Made by a program: the position numbers and the translations under genes
Notes under the pieces: model-generated
What the model was told of the DNA's origin: nothing
The model's input: the letters and a program-made list of their open reading frames with translations, nothing else
The model's database searches: none
Shown here: positions 16,185-24,633 of the stretch, in pieces
How the letters are laid out: each line of letters starts with the position of its first letter
Position numbering within the stretch: position 1 is the stretch's first letter
Assembly (NCBI GenBank): GCA_029981855.1
Contig: JARRCS010000010.1
Location: 1 to 64,000, forward strand
Source of the DNA: Halanaerobiales bacterium
GTDB lineage: Bacteria > Bacillota > Halanaerobiia > Halanaerobiales > DTU029
Reading direction: 5' to 3'
Length of the DNA stretch: 64,000 nt

Positions 16185-16961
16185 TTATAATTTACTAAAT
16201 CTAACTTCCCCCTGCCTAAATATAGCAACTTCCTTGAAACCGATCTTTTTAATTAACCTGGCAACCTCTTTTATTCTTTCGCCAACCCTCTCCGGTCCAT
16301 GGGCATCTGAACCAAAGGTTACAGGAATACCTAGTTCATAGGCCCTTCTAAGGACTTCTTCGGATGGATATTGCTCTTTAACCGGTTTATTAAAGCCATT
16401 GGTATTAACTTCAATCACCAGTTCCATATCCTTGATGGTCTTTAAAACAGGTTCAACAATCGAGATAATATCAACATCTGCGGGCTTAAACCCGAAAATT
16501 TTTATCAGATCCAGGTGGCCAATAATATTAAATAGTCCTGAAAGGGCAGCTTTTCTGACCAGATCAAAATATTGATAATATGACTCTGTAATATTCCTCC
16601 TGTCATATTCTTCGATATAATCAGGGTGATCTACCTCCCAGTCACCGATGGCATGGACGGAGCCGATGGTATAATCCAGGGTTAAATCTGCAATTAATTT
16701 CCTTATTCTCTCCTCCTTTTCCGGCCGGTAATCAAACTCTATCCCCAGACAGACCTCAGTATTGCTTTTATCTTTAATCTTTTGCAGATTATTCCAGTTA
16801 ATTTCATTAAGAAAGCGGTCATGATCGGAAAAACCCAGAATCCTGACTCCCCTCACTTCTGCTTTGCTGATAAAATTTTTTAAATGGCTAATTTTATGGG
16901 CTGGTTTAACCTTATCTTCCCCGTGGGCATAAGGGTGGGTATGATAGTCTACTAAAAACAC
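16185..16961 (-). CDS. PHP-domain phosphatase, histidinol-phosphatase (HisK)-like
   Basis: 258 aa. Metal-dependent phosphoesterase of the PHP superfamily. Metal ligands are visible in DYHTHPYAHG (first HxH), GFSDHDRF, LGIEFDY (Glu), GSVHAIG, IIGHLDLIK and the C-terminal FGSDAHGPERVG (DxH). This pattern and length match HisK histidinol-phosphate phosphatases of Firmicutes. No other his genes are nearby, so the substrate is uncertain. Single-gene unit with a terminator at 16031. Confidence 0.85.
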   Translation of the reverse strand: MFLVDYHTHPYAHGEDKVKPAHKISHLKNFISKAEVRGVRILGFSDHDRFLNEINWNNLQKIKDKSNTEVCLGIEFDYRPEKEERIRKLIADLTLDYTIGSVHAIGDWEVDHPDYIEEYDRRNITESYYQYFDLVRKAALSGLFNIIGHLDLIKIFGFKPADVDIISIVEPVLKTIKDMELVIEVNTNGFNKPVKEQYPSEEVLRRAYELGIPVTFGSDAHGPERVGERIKEVARLIKKIGFKEVAIFRQGEVRFSKL

Positions 16962-17048
16962 TATTACAACTCCTTTCTGTTATCTTTATCTTTCTTCTGG
17001 GACATGACTGAGACTTTAACCAATTCTTCTTTATGTTCTTAGGAGATA

Positions 17049-17074
17049 CTCATTTAAAAAAGTTGTTAAATGAG
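17049..17074. repeat. Hairpin in the region before the serine operon
   Basis: Perfect 9-bp arms CTCATTTAA/TTAAATGAG with an 8-nt loop, without a clear T-run. The 356-bp gap 16962-17317 otherwise holds only AT-rich sequence and the promoter at 17207; no T-box motif was seen. Confidence 0.55.
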
Positions 17075-17206
17075 GTCTTTAAATTGTAATTACCTTTGTA
17101 TATATTATAATACATTTCAAAAAATAATGCATGTTATTAAGAAAAGAATTATCTTGGAACTGTTTCCAGGGAGTTGTTCAAACAATTTTGAATAATAGGC
17201 TTGTGC

Positions 17207-17235
17207 TTGAAACATATTGCAAAATTATGTATAAT
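17207..17235 (+). promoter_or_regulatory. Promoter of the serine operon
   Basis: TTGAAA, 17-bp spacer, TATAAT. About 75 nt of leader precede the ATG at 17318. Confidence 0.82.
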
Positions 17236-17317
17236 TATAAAATACAAAAAGGAAATTGAAGGCCTATGGAAGATGAATACCATAGTATTAAATTAGCTAG
17301 AAGAAAGGAGCTAAACC

Positions 17318-18478
17318 ATGGATGAATTAATTATGTTACCCGGTCCTACCGCCATACCTCCGGAAGGACTTGAGGCCCAGAGCAGACAGATGATCGGTCA
17401 CCGTGAAGAAGCTTTTTCTAAGTTACTGGTCAGGGTAACCGAGAATCTGAAGAAGGTATTTTTTACCGAAAATGATCTACTCATCTTTCCGGCATCCGGA
17501 ACCGGCGGTCTGGAGATTGCTATTGTCAATTCCTTTTCCCCGGGAGATAAGGTTTTGTCCGTAACAAATGGTGTTTTCGGTCAGAGGTTCAGGGAGATTG
17601 CTAAAGCCTATGGAGTCAATGTGATTGAACTTGACTTCCCCTGGGGGGAGCCCTGTGATTATGACAAAATAGAGAACTTTCTTGGGAAATATCAGGATAT
17701 TAAGGCAGTACTATTTACCCATAATGAAACCTCAACCGGTGTACAGAATGACCTGCAGAGGATGGGGGAAATTATTAAGGAACATGATGCCCTCTTAATT
17801 GTTGATGCTGTCAGTTCACTCGGCGGGCTACCTCTGTATACCGATAAGTGGGGGGTTGATATGGTTATTACCTCCTCCCAGAAGGCCTTAATGACACCGC
17901 CGGGGCTTGCCCTGGTAGCTGTTAGCCCACAGGCCTGGCGACAGATCGAGCAGTCTACCCTGCCAAAGTTTTACTGGGATTTACTTAAGGCCAAAAAATA
18001 TTATGAGGAGAGTAGACAGACTCCCTATACACCGGCTGTTTCCCTTCTTTATGCCCTTGATCAAGCCTTAAAGCTGATACTTAAGGAAGGGATTGAAAAT
18101 GTCTTTAAACGCCACAGGGTACTGACCAGGGCACTACGAAGGGGGATGGAAAAGCTGGGTATTAAACCCTTTGTTCCCTGGGAGATAGCCTCCTATACGG
18201 TATCATCCTTTTATCAACCAGAAGGTATAGACTTTAAAGACTTTAAAGACCACCTGGTTAAAAAATATAAACTGCATTTCGCCGGTGGTCAGGGCAGATT
18301 AAAGGATAAGATCTTTCGGATCGGACACATGGGTTATGTCAATCAGGAAATGATTTTAAAAACCGTCGAATCGATAGGTTCTACCCTGGAGGACTTTAAT
18401 TTTAAAGCAGATAAAGTTTCAGCCTTAGCAGAAACAGAAAAAATTATCAGTGAGGAGTTGAGTAGAAATGAGCTATAA
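17318..18478 (+). CDS. Class V aminotransferase, probable phosphoserine aminotransferase equivalent
   Basis: 386 aa, PLP enzyme of the alanine-glyoxylate/serine-pyruvate aminotransferase group. Family marks: MLPGPTAIPPEGLEA at the N-terminus, FPASGTGGLEIAI, TFTHNETSTGV-like FTHNETSTGV, VDAVSSLGG, and the PLP-binding Lys in TSSQKALMTPPG. It overlaps serA by 11 bp, as in Thermotoga and some archaea, where this enzyme replaces SerC to convert 3-phosphohydroxypyruvate to phosphoserine. That role is inferred from the pairing. Start ATG 17318 after AAAGGAG. Confidence 0.88.
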   Translation: MDELIMLPGPTAIPPEGLEAQSRQMIGHREEAFSKLLVRVTENLKKVFFTENDLLIFPASGTGGLEIAIVNSFSPGDKVLSVTNGVFGQRFREIAKAYGVNVIELDFPWGEPCDYDKIENFLGKYQDIKAVLFTHNETSTGVQNDLQRMGEIIKEHDALLIVDAVSSLGGLPLYTDKWGVDMVITSSQKALMTPPGLALVAVSPQAWRQIEQSTLPKFYWDLLKAKKYYEESRQTPYTPAVSLLYALDQALKLILKEGIENVFKRHRVLTRALRRGMEKLGIKPFVPWEIASYTVSSFYQPEGIDFKDFKDHLVKKYKLHFAGGQGRLKDKIFRIGHMGYVNQEMILKTVESIGSTLEDFNFKADKVSALAETEKIISEELSRNEL

Positions 18479-20057
18479 GGTGCTGGTAAGTGATTATATA
18501 TCGCAAAGCGGTATTGATATCTTAAAAGAGAAGGTAGAGGTATATTTTAACCATCAATTAACCAGGGAAGAGTTTCTGGATATTATTGGTGACTATGACG
18601 GGATAATCGTCAGGAGTATGACCCAGCTGGATAAGGAGGCCCTCTCCAGGGCAAAGAAACTTAAGGTTATCGGCAGGGCCGGTACGGGTTATGATAATAT
18701 AGATCTGGAGGAGGCCAGTAAAAGGGGAATTGTGGTCTTTAATACCCCGACCGGGAATACCATCTCGGCCAGTGAACACACTATTGGGATGATTCTGGCC
18801 CTTTCCAGGAATATTCCCCAGGCAAATGAGGCCCTTCATCAGGGGATCTGGGATCGTAAAAAATATAATGGGGTTGAACTGAAGGATAAAACCCTCGGGA
18901 TCATTGGTCTGGGCAGAATAGGCAGCCGGGTAGCCAGAATTGCTCAGAGTATCGGGATGAAGGTAATTGCCAATGACCCCTATCTGCCCCCGGAAAAGGC
19001 AGAAAAATTAAATGTTCCCCTGCTTACGTTTCAGGAGGTCTTACAACGCTCTGATTATATTTCCCTCCATACCCCGCTTACGGATGAGACCTATCATATT
19101 TTAAGCCATAAGGAATTTGCCATTATGAAGGATGGTGTCAGGATAATTAATGTGGCTAGGGGTAAAAACCTGGATACCCAGGCTCTAATCAAAGCAATTG
19201 AGTCCGGAAAGGTTGCCGGTGCAGCTCTTGATGTTTTTGAGGAAGAACCGATTAGAGATTCCCAACATCCCTTAATGAAATATAAAGACAAGGTTATCTT
19301 AACTTGCCATCTGGGAGGTACCACCACAGAGGCGATGGATAATGTCTCCATTGCGGCTGCCGAACAGGTTCTGGCTGTCCTCGAAAATAAACTACCGGAA
19401 TCCCCTTTAAATATCTTTTCTATTGGTGCCCAGGAATTCAACAATTTAAAGCCATACCTTGCTCTAATAAACAAACTGGGGAATTTTCTGGCCAACTGGA
19501 AGGGACATGAGCGGATTAAGGAAATAGAGGTCGAATACGGTGGAGAGCTTACTGAATATAATTCCAAGGCCCTGACTACTTCCCTAATCAAGGATATTCT
19601 AGATCCGATCCTGGACCACAGGGTAAATCTTGTTAATGCCTATCTGGTGGCCCGGGAGCGGGGAATTAAGATCAAAGAGAGTTTTCTTAAACAGCCAGAT
19701 GAGCTGAAGAACATTATCAGGGTAAATATAACTACTGCTAAGGGGAACTATAGCCTGGCCGGTACATCTCTACCTATCGGCTGCCGGGTAATCGAAATAA
19801 ACGGCTTTAGAATTGATCTAAACCTGGATGGGAAGTTTTTGATTGCCATTTATCAGGACAAGCCCGGGGTAATCGGTAAAATGGGCTCGATTTTAGGTAA
19901 TGATAACGTAAATATTGCCAGTATGCAGGTTGGACGCAAGAATGAGGGAGGGCAGGCAATCATGCTCATTCAAACCGATTCCAAACCTTCTGTAGAAACC
20001 ATCAATAAGATTAAACAGGGTCTTGACTTTGTGGAATTATCTTATCTGGAAATATAG
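18468..20057 (+). CDS. serA: D-3-phosphoglycerate dehydrogenase
   Basis: 529 aa, full-length long-form SerA. Oxidises 3-phosphoglycerate in the first step of serine synthesis. Substrate domain motif IIVRSMTQ, Rossmann motif GLGRIGSRVARIAQ (about 146-159), catalytic region LHTPLT and the His in CHLGGTTTEA. These are followed by the ASB domain and a C-terminal ACT domain (about 458-529: DKPGVIGKMGSILG and NIASMQVGR), which normally gives serine feedback. Translationally coupled to the upstream aminotransferase. It converges on a minus-strand TPR gene with no spacer. Confidence 0.96.
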   Translation: MSYKVLVSDYISQSGIDILKEKVEVYFNHQLTREEFLDIIGDYDGIIVRSMTQLDKEALSRAKKLKVIGRAGTGYDNIDLEEASKRGIVVFNTPTGNTISASEHTIGMILALSRNIPQANEALHQGIWDRKKYNGVELKDKTLGIIGLGRIGSRVARIAQSIGMKVIANDPYLPPEKAEKLNVPLLTFQEVLQRSDYISLHTPLTDETYHILSHKEFAIMKDGVRIINVARGKNLDTQALIKAIESGKVAGAALDVFEEEPIRDSQHPLMKYKDKVILTCHLGGTTTEAMDNVSIAAAEQVLAVLENKLPESPLNIFSIGAQEFNNLKPYLALINKLGNFLANWKGHERIKEIEVEYGGELTEYNSKALTTSLIKDILDPILDHRVNLVNAYLVARERGIKIKESFLKQPDELKNIIRVNITTAKGNYSLAGTSLPIGCRVIEINGFRIDLNLDGKFLIAIYQDKPGVIGKMGSILGNDNVNIASMQVGRKNEGGQAIMLIQTDSKPSVETINKIKQGLDFVELSYLEI

Positions 20058-20684
20058 TTATTCCCTAATTAAAAACTTATTAATCAGGTCACCGGAACGG
20101 ACTAATTCCACAATGGCTTTTAGTATATCTCCCCTTTTATAATTTATGATACCTAAAAGGAGGTGAGAATACTTGTTATCTTTGATTTTTATGGTTTCCT
20201 GTAGTACCTTCACAGCCTGCTCATAATCCTCTAATTCGATATAGGTGGCTGCCAGGTAGTTTCTTATCCAGATATTCTGCTGGTCTAACTTAAGAATCTG
20301 TTGAAAATAACTAATTGACTCCAGATAATCCTTGTTGATGGAAGCACTGAAGGCAGCATAGTTAAGCAAGAGTAGATTATTCTGATTAGTCTCTAATAAC
20401 TTTAGATGTGGTTTCATAACCTTGTTAAACTCTTCTCTTGATATCTGATCGGAGATCTTATTAAAGTGATTATAGGCCTCTTCTATCTGCCCCAGGTTAG
20501 CCATCGAAATGCTCAATTGAAAATTAGCCAGGATATCTTCCGGATTCTCTGCTAATCTCTGCTGGCTAAGTTCCTGCAGTGTATGCCAGTCAAAGTTATT
20601 ATCTGCAGCATAAATATTATTCCAGGTTAAGATATAAATAAGTATAAAAAGAAAAAAAGCCGACCTTTTAATAATAGTTCTCAC
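20058..20684 (-). CDS. Exported TPR protein
   Basis: About 208 aa if started at GTG 20684; the open frame extends to 20759, but those codons cover a strong terminator hairpin and are unlikely to be coding. The exact start is unclear because GGAGG overlaps this GTG. An N-terminal signal peptide (AFFLFILIYILTWNNIYAAD) indicates export. The mature part is all helical with TPR-like repeats (QEDILANFQLSIS-like pairs, YLAATYIELEDYEQAVKVLQ). No enzymatic motif. It may be a periplasmic scaffold protein; no specific partner can be named. Confidence 0.75.
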   Translation of the reverse strand: MRTIIKRSAFFLFILIYILTWNNIYAADNNFDWHTLQELSQQRLAENPEDILANFQLSISMANLGQIEEAYNHFNKISDQISREEFNKVMKPHLKLLETNQNNLLLLNYAAFSASINKDYLESISYFQQILKLDQQNIWIRNYLAATYIELEDYEQAVKVLQETIKIKDNKYSHLLLGIINYKRGDILKAIVELVRSGDLINKFLIRE

Positions 20685-20690
20685 CTCCAG

Positions 20691-20720
20691 AAAGAGCCTC
20701 ATCTCCGGATGAGGCTCTTT
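20691..20720 (-). terminator. Hairpin terminator/attenuator downstream of dapL
   Basis: Perfect 13-bp stem AAAGAGCCTCATC/GATGAGGCTCTTT with a TCCG loop, T-runs short on both sides. It lies between dapL and the TPR gene and probably limits read-through into the latter. Confidence 0.82.
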
Positions 20721-20751
20721 TGTAAATATAGCGAAGCTAATTTGAACAAAC

Positions 20752-20806
20752 AACTGCAAATAGATGTTGGAGAGATGTTTGCAATTGAAAACATCTATTT
20801 GTAGTT
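20752..20806. repeat. Dispersed palindromic repeat, copy C (best-preserved)
   Basis: AACTGCAAATAGATGTT, then GGAGAGATGTTT, a short AT centre, and AACATCTATTTGTAGTT on the other side: a 55-bp imperfect palindrome just downstream of dapL. Confidence 0.9.
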
Positions 20807-20825
20807 CTATGGTATTTAATTAGTT

Positions 20826-21995
20826 TTAAGTAAATTTAATCTTCTTCTCCTTTAGACGTTCAAGGGCTTCCCTAATCCTCTCCTCCGTTACGGTAAGGGC
20901 GATCCGGACATAACCCTCACCGTGTTCTCCATAACCGTTCCCCGGTGTAAAGAAGATGCCTGTCTCCTTGAAAATATAAGTAGAGAACTCTGTTGAGGTA
21001 TATCCTTTTGGAACCTTTGCCCAGAGATAAAAACTGGCCTTGTTCTTCCTTATCTCCCAGCCCAGTTCCTTTAGCCCCTCAACCAGGAGATCCCTTCTTT
21101 TGGTATAAAGCTCGGTCATTTTCTTAATATTGTCTTGAGAGCCGGTAAGGGCCTCAATTCCGGCATACTGGACGGCCTCAAAGATTCCCGAATCAATATT
21201 AGTTTTGATTCTCCCCAGTGATTCAATAACATCTTCATTTCCTACCGCCCAGCCGATCCGCCAGCCGGTCATGTTAAAGGGTTTGGAAAGAGAGTTGAAC
21301 TCAATACCGACTTCCTTTGCTCCGGGGAACTGCATGAAACTTAAAGGTTCATAATCATCAAGCCCTATCTCGCTGTAAGCAGCATCATGGGCAATGATCA
21401 GATCATATTCCCTGGCAAATTCAATAATATTTTGGTAAAAATCTTCATCGGCCACAGCTCCGGTAGGGTTATTGGGATAATTAATAAAGAATAACTTTGC
21501 CTCTCTGGCTATATCCTCATCAATTGCCTCAAGATCAGGCAGAAAATTATTTTCTTCCAGTAACGGTACCGCTACAGGTTCTCCCCCGGCCAGGAGGACC
21601 GAGGTTTTATAGACCGGGTAACCCGGGTCAGGAACAAGGGCCTTATCTCCCGGATTGATATAACAGAAAGGGAGATGGGCTATACCTTCCTTGGAACCGA
21701 TTAGAGAAACAACCTCCTTATCGGGATCGAACTCACTCCCGTAATTCTTCTTGTACCAGTCAGCAACAGCCTTGCGGTATTCGTATAACCCTTCATATGA
21801 TGGGTAACTATGGGTTGTTGGGTCCTGGACGGCTTCAATCATCCTGTTGACAATATTATCCGGTGTCGGCTGATCAGGGTCACCGATCCCAAAACTGATG
21901 ACATCAACACCTTCCTTTTTTGCTCTGGCAATCATCTTATCAATTTCTGCAAATAAATATGGCGGTAGGTTTTTAATTCTATCTGCACTTCTCAT
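20826..21995 (-). CDS. dapL: LL-diaminopimelate aminotransferase
   Basis: 389 aa, class I/II PLP aminotransferase. Converts tetrahydrodipicolinate directly to LL-diaminopimelate, a short route to lysine and peptidoglycan. DapL-type marks: RIKNLPPYLFAEID start, SFGIGDPDQPTP, SKEGIAHLPF, NYPNNPTGAVA, and PLP Lys in SLSKPFNMTGWRIGW. The gene overlaps dapF by 4 bp, which supports the DAP role over a generic aspartate aminotransferase. Start ATG 21995. Confidence 0.92.
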   Translation of the reverse strand: MRSADRIKNLPPYLFAEIDKMIARAKKEGVDVISFGIGDPDQPTPDNIVNRMIEAVQDPTTHSYPSYEGLYEYRKAVADWYKKNYGSEFDPDKEVVSLIGSKEGIAHLPFCYINPGDKALVPDPGYPVYKTSVLLAGGEPVAVPLLEENNFLPDLEAIDEDIAREAKLFFINYPNNPTGAVADEDFYQNIIEFAREYDLIIAHDAAYSEIGLDDYEPLSFMQFPGAKEVGIEFNSLSKPFNMTGWRIGWAVGNEDVIESLGRIKTNIDSGIFEAVQYAGIEALTGSQDNIKKMTELYTKRRDLLVEGLKELGWEIRKNKASFYLWAKVPKGYTSTEFSTYIFKETGIFFTPGNGYGEHGEGYVRIALTVTEERIREALERLKEKKIKFT

Positions 21996-22852
21996 ACTAA
22001 TCCCTCCTCAATTTCTATTGCACCGTTAAAAACCGTTTCGGCAGGGCCGGTCATAAAGACATCATCACCTGACCACTCAATAACCAGATCACCGCCTGGC
22101 AGGTGGACTACTACTTTCTCATCAAGATAGTTGTTTTTAATTCCTGCTACTACAGAGGCTGAAGCCCCGGTACCACAGGCCAGGGTAATCCCGCTACCCC
22201 TTTCCCAGACCCGCATCGCAATTTCGGATCTATCGATAATCCGGATAAACTCAACATTGGTCTTTTCCGGAAAAGCAGGGTGGTTTTCAATCTCCTTACC
22301 CCATTCAGCAAGTGGAATCTGATCGATATCCTCCCTGAAAATAATCGTATGGGGATTCCCCATAGAGACACAGTTGATCTGAAAGGTTTTATCATTAACC
22401 GGTAGCTTATGCTCCTGAATATATTCAGCATCAGTATCCAGGTCTACAGGTATCTCGGCTGGTTTAAACTTAGGTTTGCCCATATTTACCCTGATCTGGC
22501 TTGTCTTTCTATTACCTGAGATAACCTCAGGGGTAATGATTCCGGCCAGAGTCTCTACCCGCAGGATATCCTTTCCAGTCAGATTCTTTTCCCTGAGATA
22601 ATGAGAAAAACAGCGGATACCGTTACCGCACATCTCAGCCTCACTACCATCAGCATTAAAGATCCTCATTCTGAAGTCATTCTCTTTAGATTCAGGGGGT
22701 AAAATGATGATCAGCCCATCCCCGCCGATACCGAAGTGTCTTTTACATAAATCTATGGCCAGTTGACGGTAATTTTTAATCTTATACCGGAAACCATCGA
22801 TGACAATAAAATCATTTCCGGTACCGTGCATTTTAGTAAAATTAAGTTTCAT
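21992..22852 (-). CDS. dapF: Diaminopimelate epimerase
   Basis: 286 aa. Isomerises LL- to meso-diaminopimelate. The two catalytic Cys lie in EMCGNGIRCF (about 74) and LACGTGASA (about 225); N-terminal MHGTGNDFIVID is diagnostic. Co-transcribed with dapL (4-bp overlap) and close behind hfq (8 bp gap). Confidence 0.97.
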   Translation of the reverse strand: MKLNFTKMHGTGNDFIVIDGFRYKIKNYRQLAIDLCKRHFGIGGDGLIIILPPESKENDFRMRIFNADGSEAEMCGNGIRCFSHYLREKNLTGKDILRVETLAGIITPEVISGNRKTSQIRVNMGKPKFKPAEIPVDLDTDAEYIQEHKLPVNDKTFQINCVSMGNPHTIIFREDIDQIPLAEWGKEIENHPAFPEKTNVEFIRIIDRSEIAMRVWERGSGITLACGTGASASVVAGIKNNYLDEKVVVHLPGGDLVIEWSGDDVFMTGPAETVFNGAIEIEEGLV

Positions 22853-22860
22853 TTATTCAC

Positions 22861-23100
22861 TTATTCACTCCTCTTTGGATTAAGTAAACCTTCAATTCCT
22901 TCCTGAGGTATAATTGTCGAGATTGCATGTTTATAGACCATCAGGTCTTTGCCATTATCTCTAACTATGATGGTAAAGTTATCAAAGCCGGTTACAATTC
23001 CATTGAGCTGAAAACCATTAACCAGGTAAATGGTTACCGGTGTTTTCTGCTTTCTGACCTGATTTAAGACATTATCCTGCAGGTTCAATTGATGTTTCAT
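22861..23100 (-). CDS. hfq: RNA chaperone Hfq
   Basis: 79 aa, hexameric Sm-like RNA-binding protein. Sm1 motif [21 protein letters not shown] and Sm2 motif [10 protein letters not shown] are intact. Its place between the miaA side and dapF fits the common miaB-mutS-mutL-miaA-hfq order in clostridia, though here a spoVK block lies between miaA and hfq. Confidence 0.97.
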   Translation of the reverse strand: MKHQLNLQDNVLNQVRKQKTPVTIYLVNGFQLNGIVTGFDNFTIIVRDNGKDLMVYKHAISTIIPQEGIEGLLNPKRSE

Positions 23101-23214
23101 TAAATAAAATACCCCCTTTATTTCTATTATATTTTTATTCTACAATCTATTAAAAAATCCTGCTTATTTCCTTTATATCAAATAAATTAATGCCTAAAAT
23201 ATCGTAAGACCAAT

Positions 23215-23466
23215 TTATTCATCCTCGGGATAAAGTGAGGTTTCGTGTTTGGGTTCTTCGGAAATGCTTAAGGTAGAAAGATCGGAAACCAGTTTACTGC
23301 AAACCACACAGTAGCCCCTTTCCAGGCTTTTTTCTAAAAAGAAGAGAGGTGCGCTGCTTAAGCCCATCTTTATTCCCCGGGCCTTGCCAGTTTTAAAACC
23401 TAGATTATAACCAATAAAGATACCTGTTAGGATACCGATTAATAGATAATAAAACATCAAAATCAT
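23215..23466 (-). CDS. Small membrane protein with CxxC
   Basis: 83 aa. One N-terminal membrane helix with glycine spacing (YLLIGILTGIFIGYNLGFKTGK), then a hydrophilic part with a single CVVC pair (about 53-56) and an acidic tail. The start overlaps the upstream membrane-protein gene by 4 bp. Not recognised; the CxxC could bind metal or be redox-active. Last gene of the spoVK block before hfq. Confidence 0.7.
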   Translation of the reverse strand: MILMFYYLLIGILTGIFIGYNLGFKTGKARGIKMGLSSAPLFFLEKSLERGYCVVCSKLVSDLSTLSISEEPKHETSLYPEDE

Positions 23467-24035
23467 CCTGCAATCTGATATTTTTTTCCAAGCCAGAATA
23501 TGACATAAAGTATAAATGAAGCCAGAGAAAAAAAGACCAACTTAAGAGGAAAGAATTTAATTACCAGGAAAAAGAGAATTAAAGTTAGAAGAATGGAATT
23601 AACTACCCCCAGTGTATTAATGAGATTTCTTCCCAGAAAGAGATTATCCCTTCTGTAATCTAAATAATCATCAAAAAGCTGGATCAATAAAATCAGGATC
23701 AAAGCTGAAAGAGTATCTTTTAAAGATGTGAGCAAAATACTGATTCCCAGAACAATTGACCCCTCCTGCCACCCGAATAATCTACTGGGGAGCCTTTCCC
23801 TGCCGTCATAGGCCATACCCAAAAAGTAACTTGCGGCAAAATAGCTAACACTTTCATTAAAATTAAAATATAAGGCCAGGATTATGATTACTAAAGAATA
23901 AGGTAATATGCCTCTGCCTAGTATTCGGGAAAAATTCTCTCCTCCTTTTAAACGGTCCAGGTCCTGATCCAGGAAGTCATCCATTAATTTAATTACCAGA
24001 CCGGTTAGAAAAATACCAGCAAACCTTTTAAACAT
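23463..24035 (-). CDS. Polytopic membrane protein with UbiA-like acidic motifs
   Basis: 190 aa, about six hydrophobic segments. Two acid-rich motifs, MDDFLDQDLD (about 18-27) and FDDYLDYRRD (about 120-129), resemble the paired NDxxDxxxD and DxxxD motifs of UbiA prenyltransferases, but the protein is shorter than the usual 280-300 aa. Overlaps the GTPase gene by 8 bp and the small CxxC gene by 4 bp, so it belongs to the spoVK operon. A prenyl-chain enzyme is possible but unproven. Confidence 0.65.
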   Translation of the reverse strand: MFKRFAGIFLTGLVIKLMDDFLDQDLDRLKGGENFSRILGRGILPYSLVIIILALYFNFNESVSYFAASYFLGMAYDGRERLPSRLFGWQEGSIVLGISILLTSLKDTLSALILILLIQLFDDYLDYRRDNLFLGRNLINTLGVVNSILLTLILFFLVIKFFPLKLVFFSLASFILYVIFWLGKKYQIAG

Positions 24036-24633
24036 AATTTAACACCAGTCTCTTTACTTCCTGGAATCCCAGCCAGTAAAGGGCAGAGATTGGTATTATC
24101 TTTTTTGAAATAAAATTCTCCCTCAAGATCTTAAGGTTTTCTTTAGCCGAATGGAGATCAATTTTATTGGCTAGAATAGCATAATTTTTTTCCAGACTGG
24201 CGTAGTTCATAATCATTCTATCTAAAGGCAGGAGAATATCTTCCTCTTCCTTACTTATATTTGTAAGGTCGATCATATGGAGAATCAGATTGCTTTCCCT
24301 GATTAGCCTAATTGTCTGGGCCATCGCCAGACGGATCTCGGCATCCGGGTGGATACCTTCGCTTAAACCGCAGCTGTCGATTATCTCCAGTTCCTTAAAG
24401 ACCTTTCCTGAAGGAATTTCCAGTTTTACCGATTGAATCTCACGGGTAAAATTACTTTCCTCCGATATTAACTCATTCCTGGCATCTTCCGGAGAATATC
24501 TCCTGACAGAGGTATAGCCGGCCAGCTGTCGGATATAAAATTTTAATTCCTTCAATCCCATGTATTCTGCAAAATTAATCACAAAACAGGTCTTGCCTAC
24601 ATTGGGCATGCCTGTTACCAGACATTCAGTCAT
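24028..24633 (-). CDS. Small P-loop GTPase (Era/EngA-like family)
   Basis: 201 aa. G1 GMPNVGKT (about 8-15), a G3-like DSCG (about 86-89), G4 NKID and G5 SA are in order, so GTP binding is likely. The switch region is divergent, with the Gly of DxxG kept. Overlaps spoVK by 8 bp. A GTPase coupled to SpoVK and a membrane protein suggests a sporulation or membrane-assembly role; this is inferred from the operon only. Confidence 0.75.
   Translation of the reverse strand: MTECLVTGMPNVGKTCFVINFAEYMGLKELKFYIRQLAGYTSVRRYSPEDARNELISEESNFTREIQSVKLEIPSGKVFKELEIIDSCGLSEGIHPDAEIRLAMAQTIRLIRESNLILHMIDLTNISKEEEDILLPLDRMIMNYASLEKNYAILANKIDLHSAKENLKILRENFISKKIIPISALYWLGFQEVKRLVLNYV

Noticed and set aside
16962-17317. 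T-box or serine-sensing leader for the serine operon
   Set aside because: No AGGGTGGNACCGCG antiterminator motif or specifier loop was seen; only a simple hairpin.
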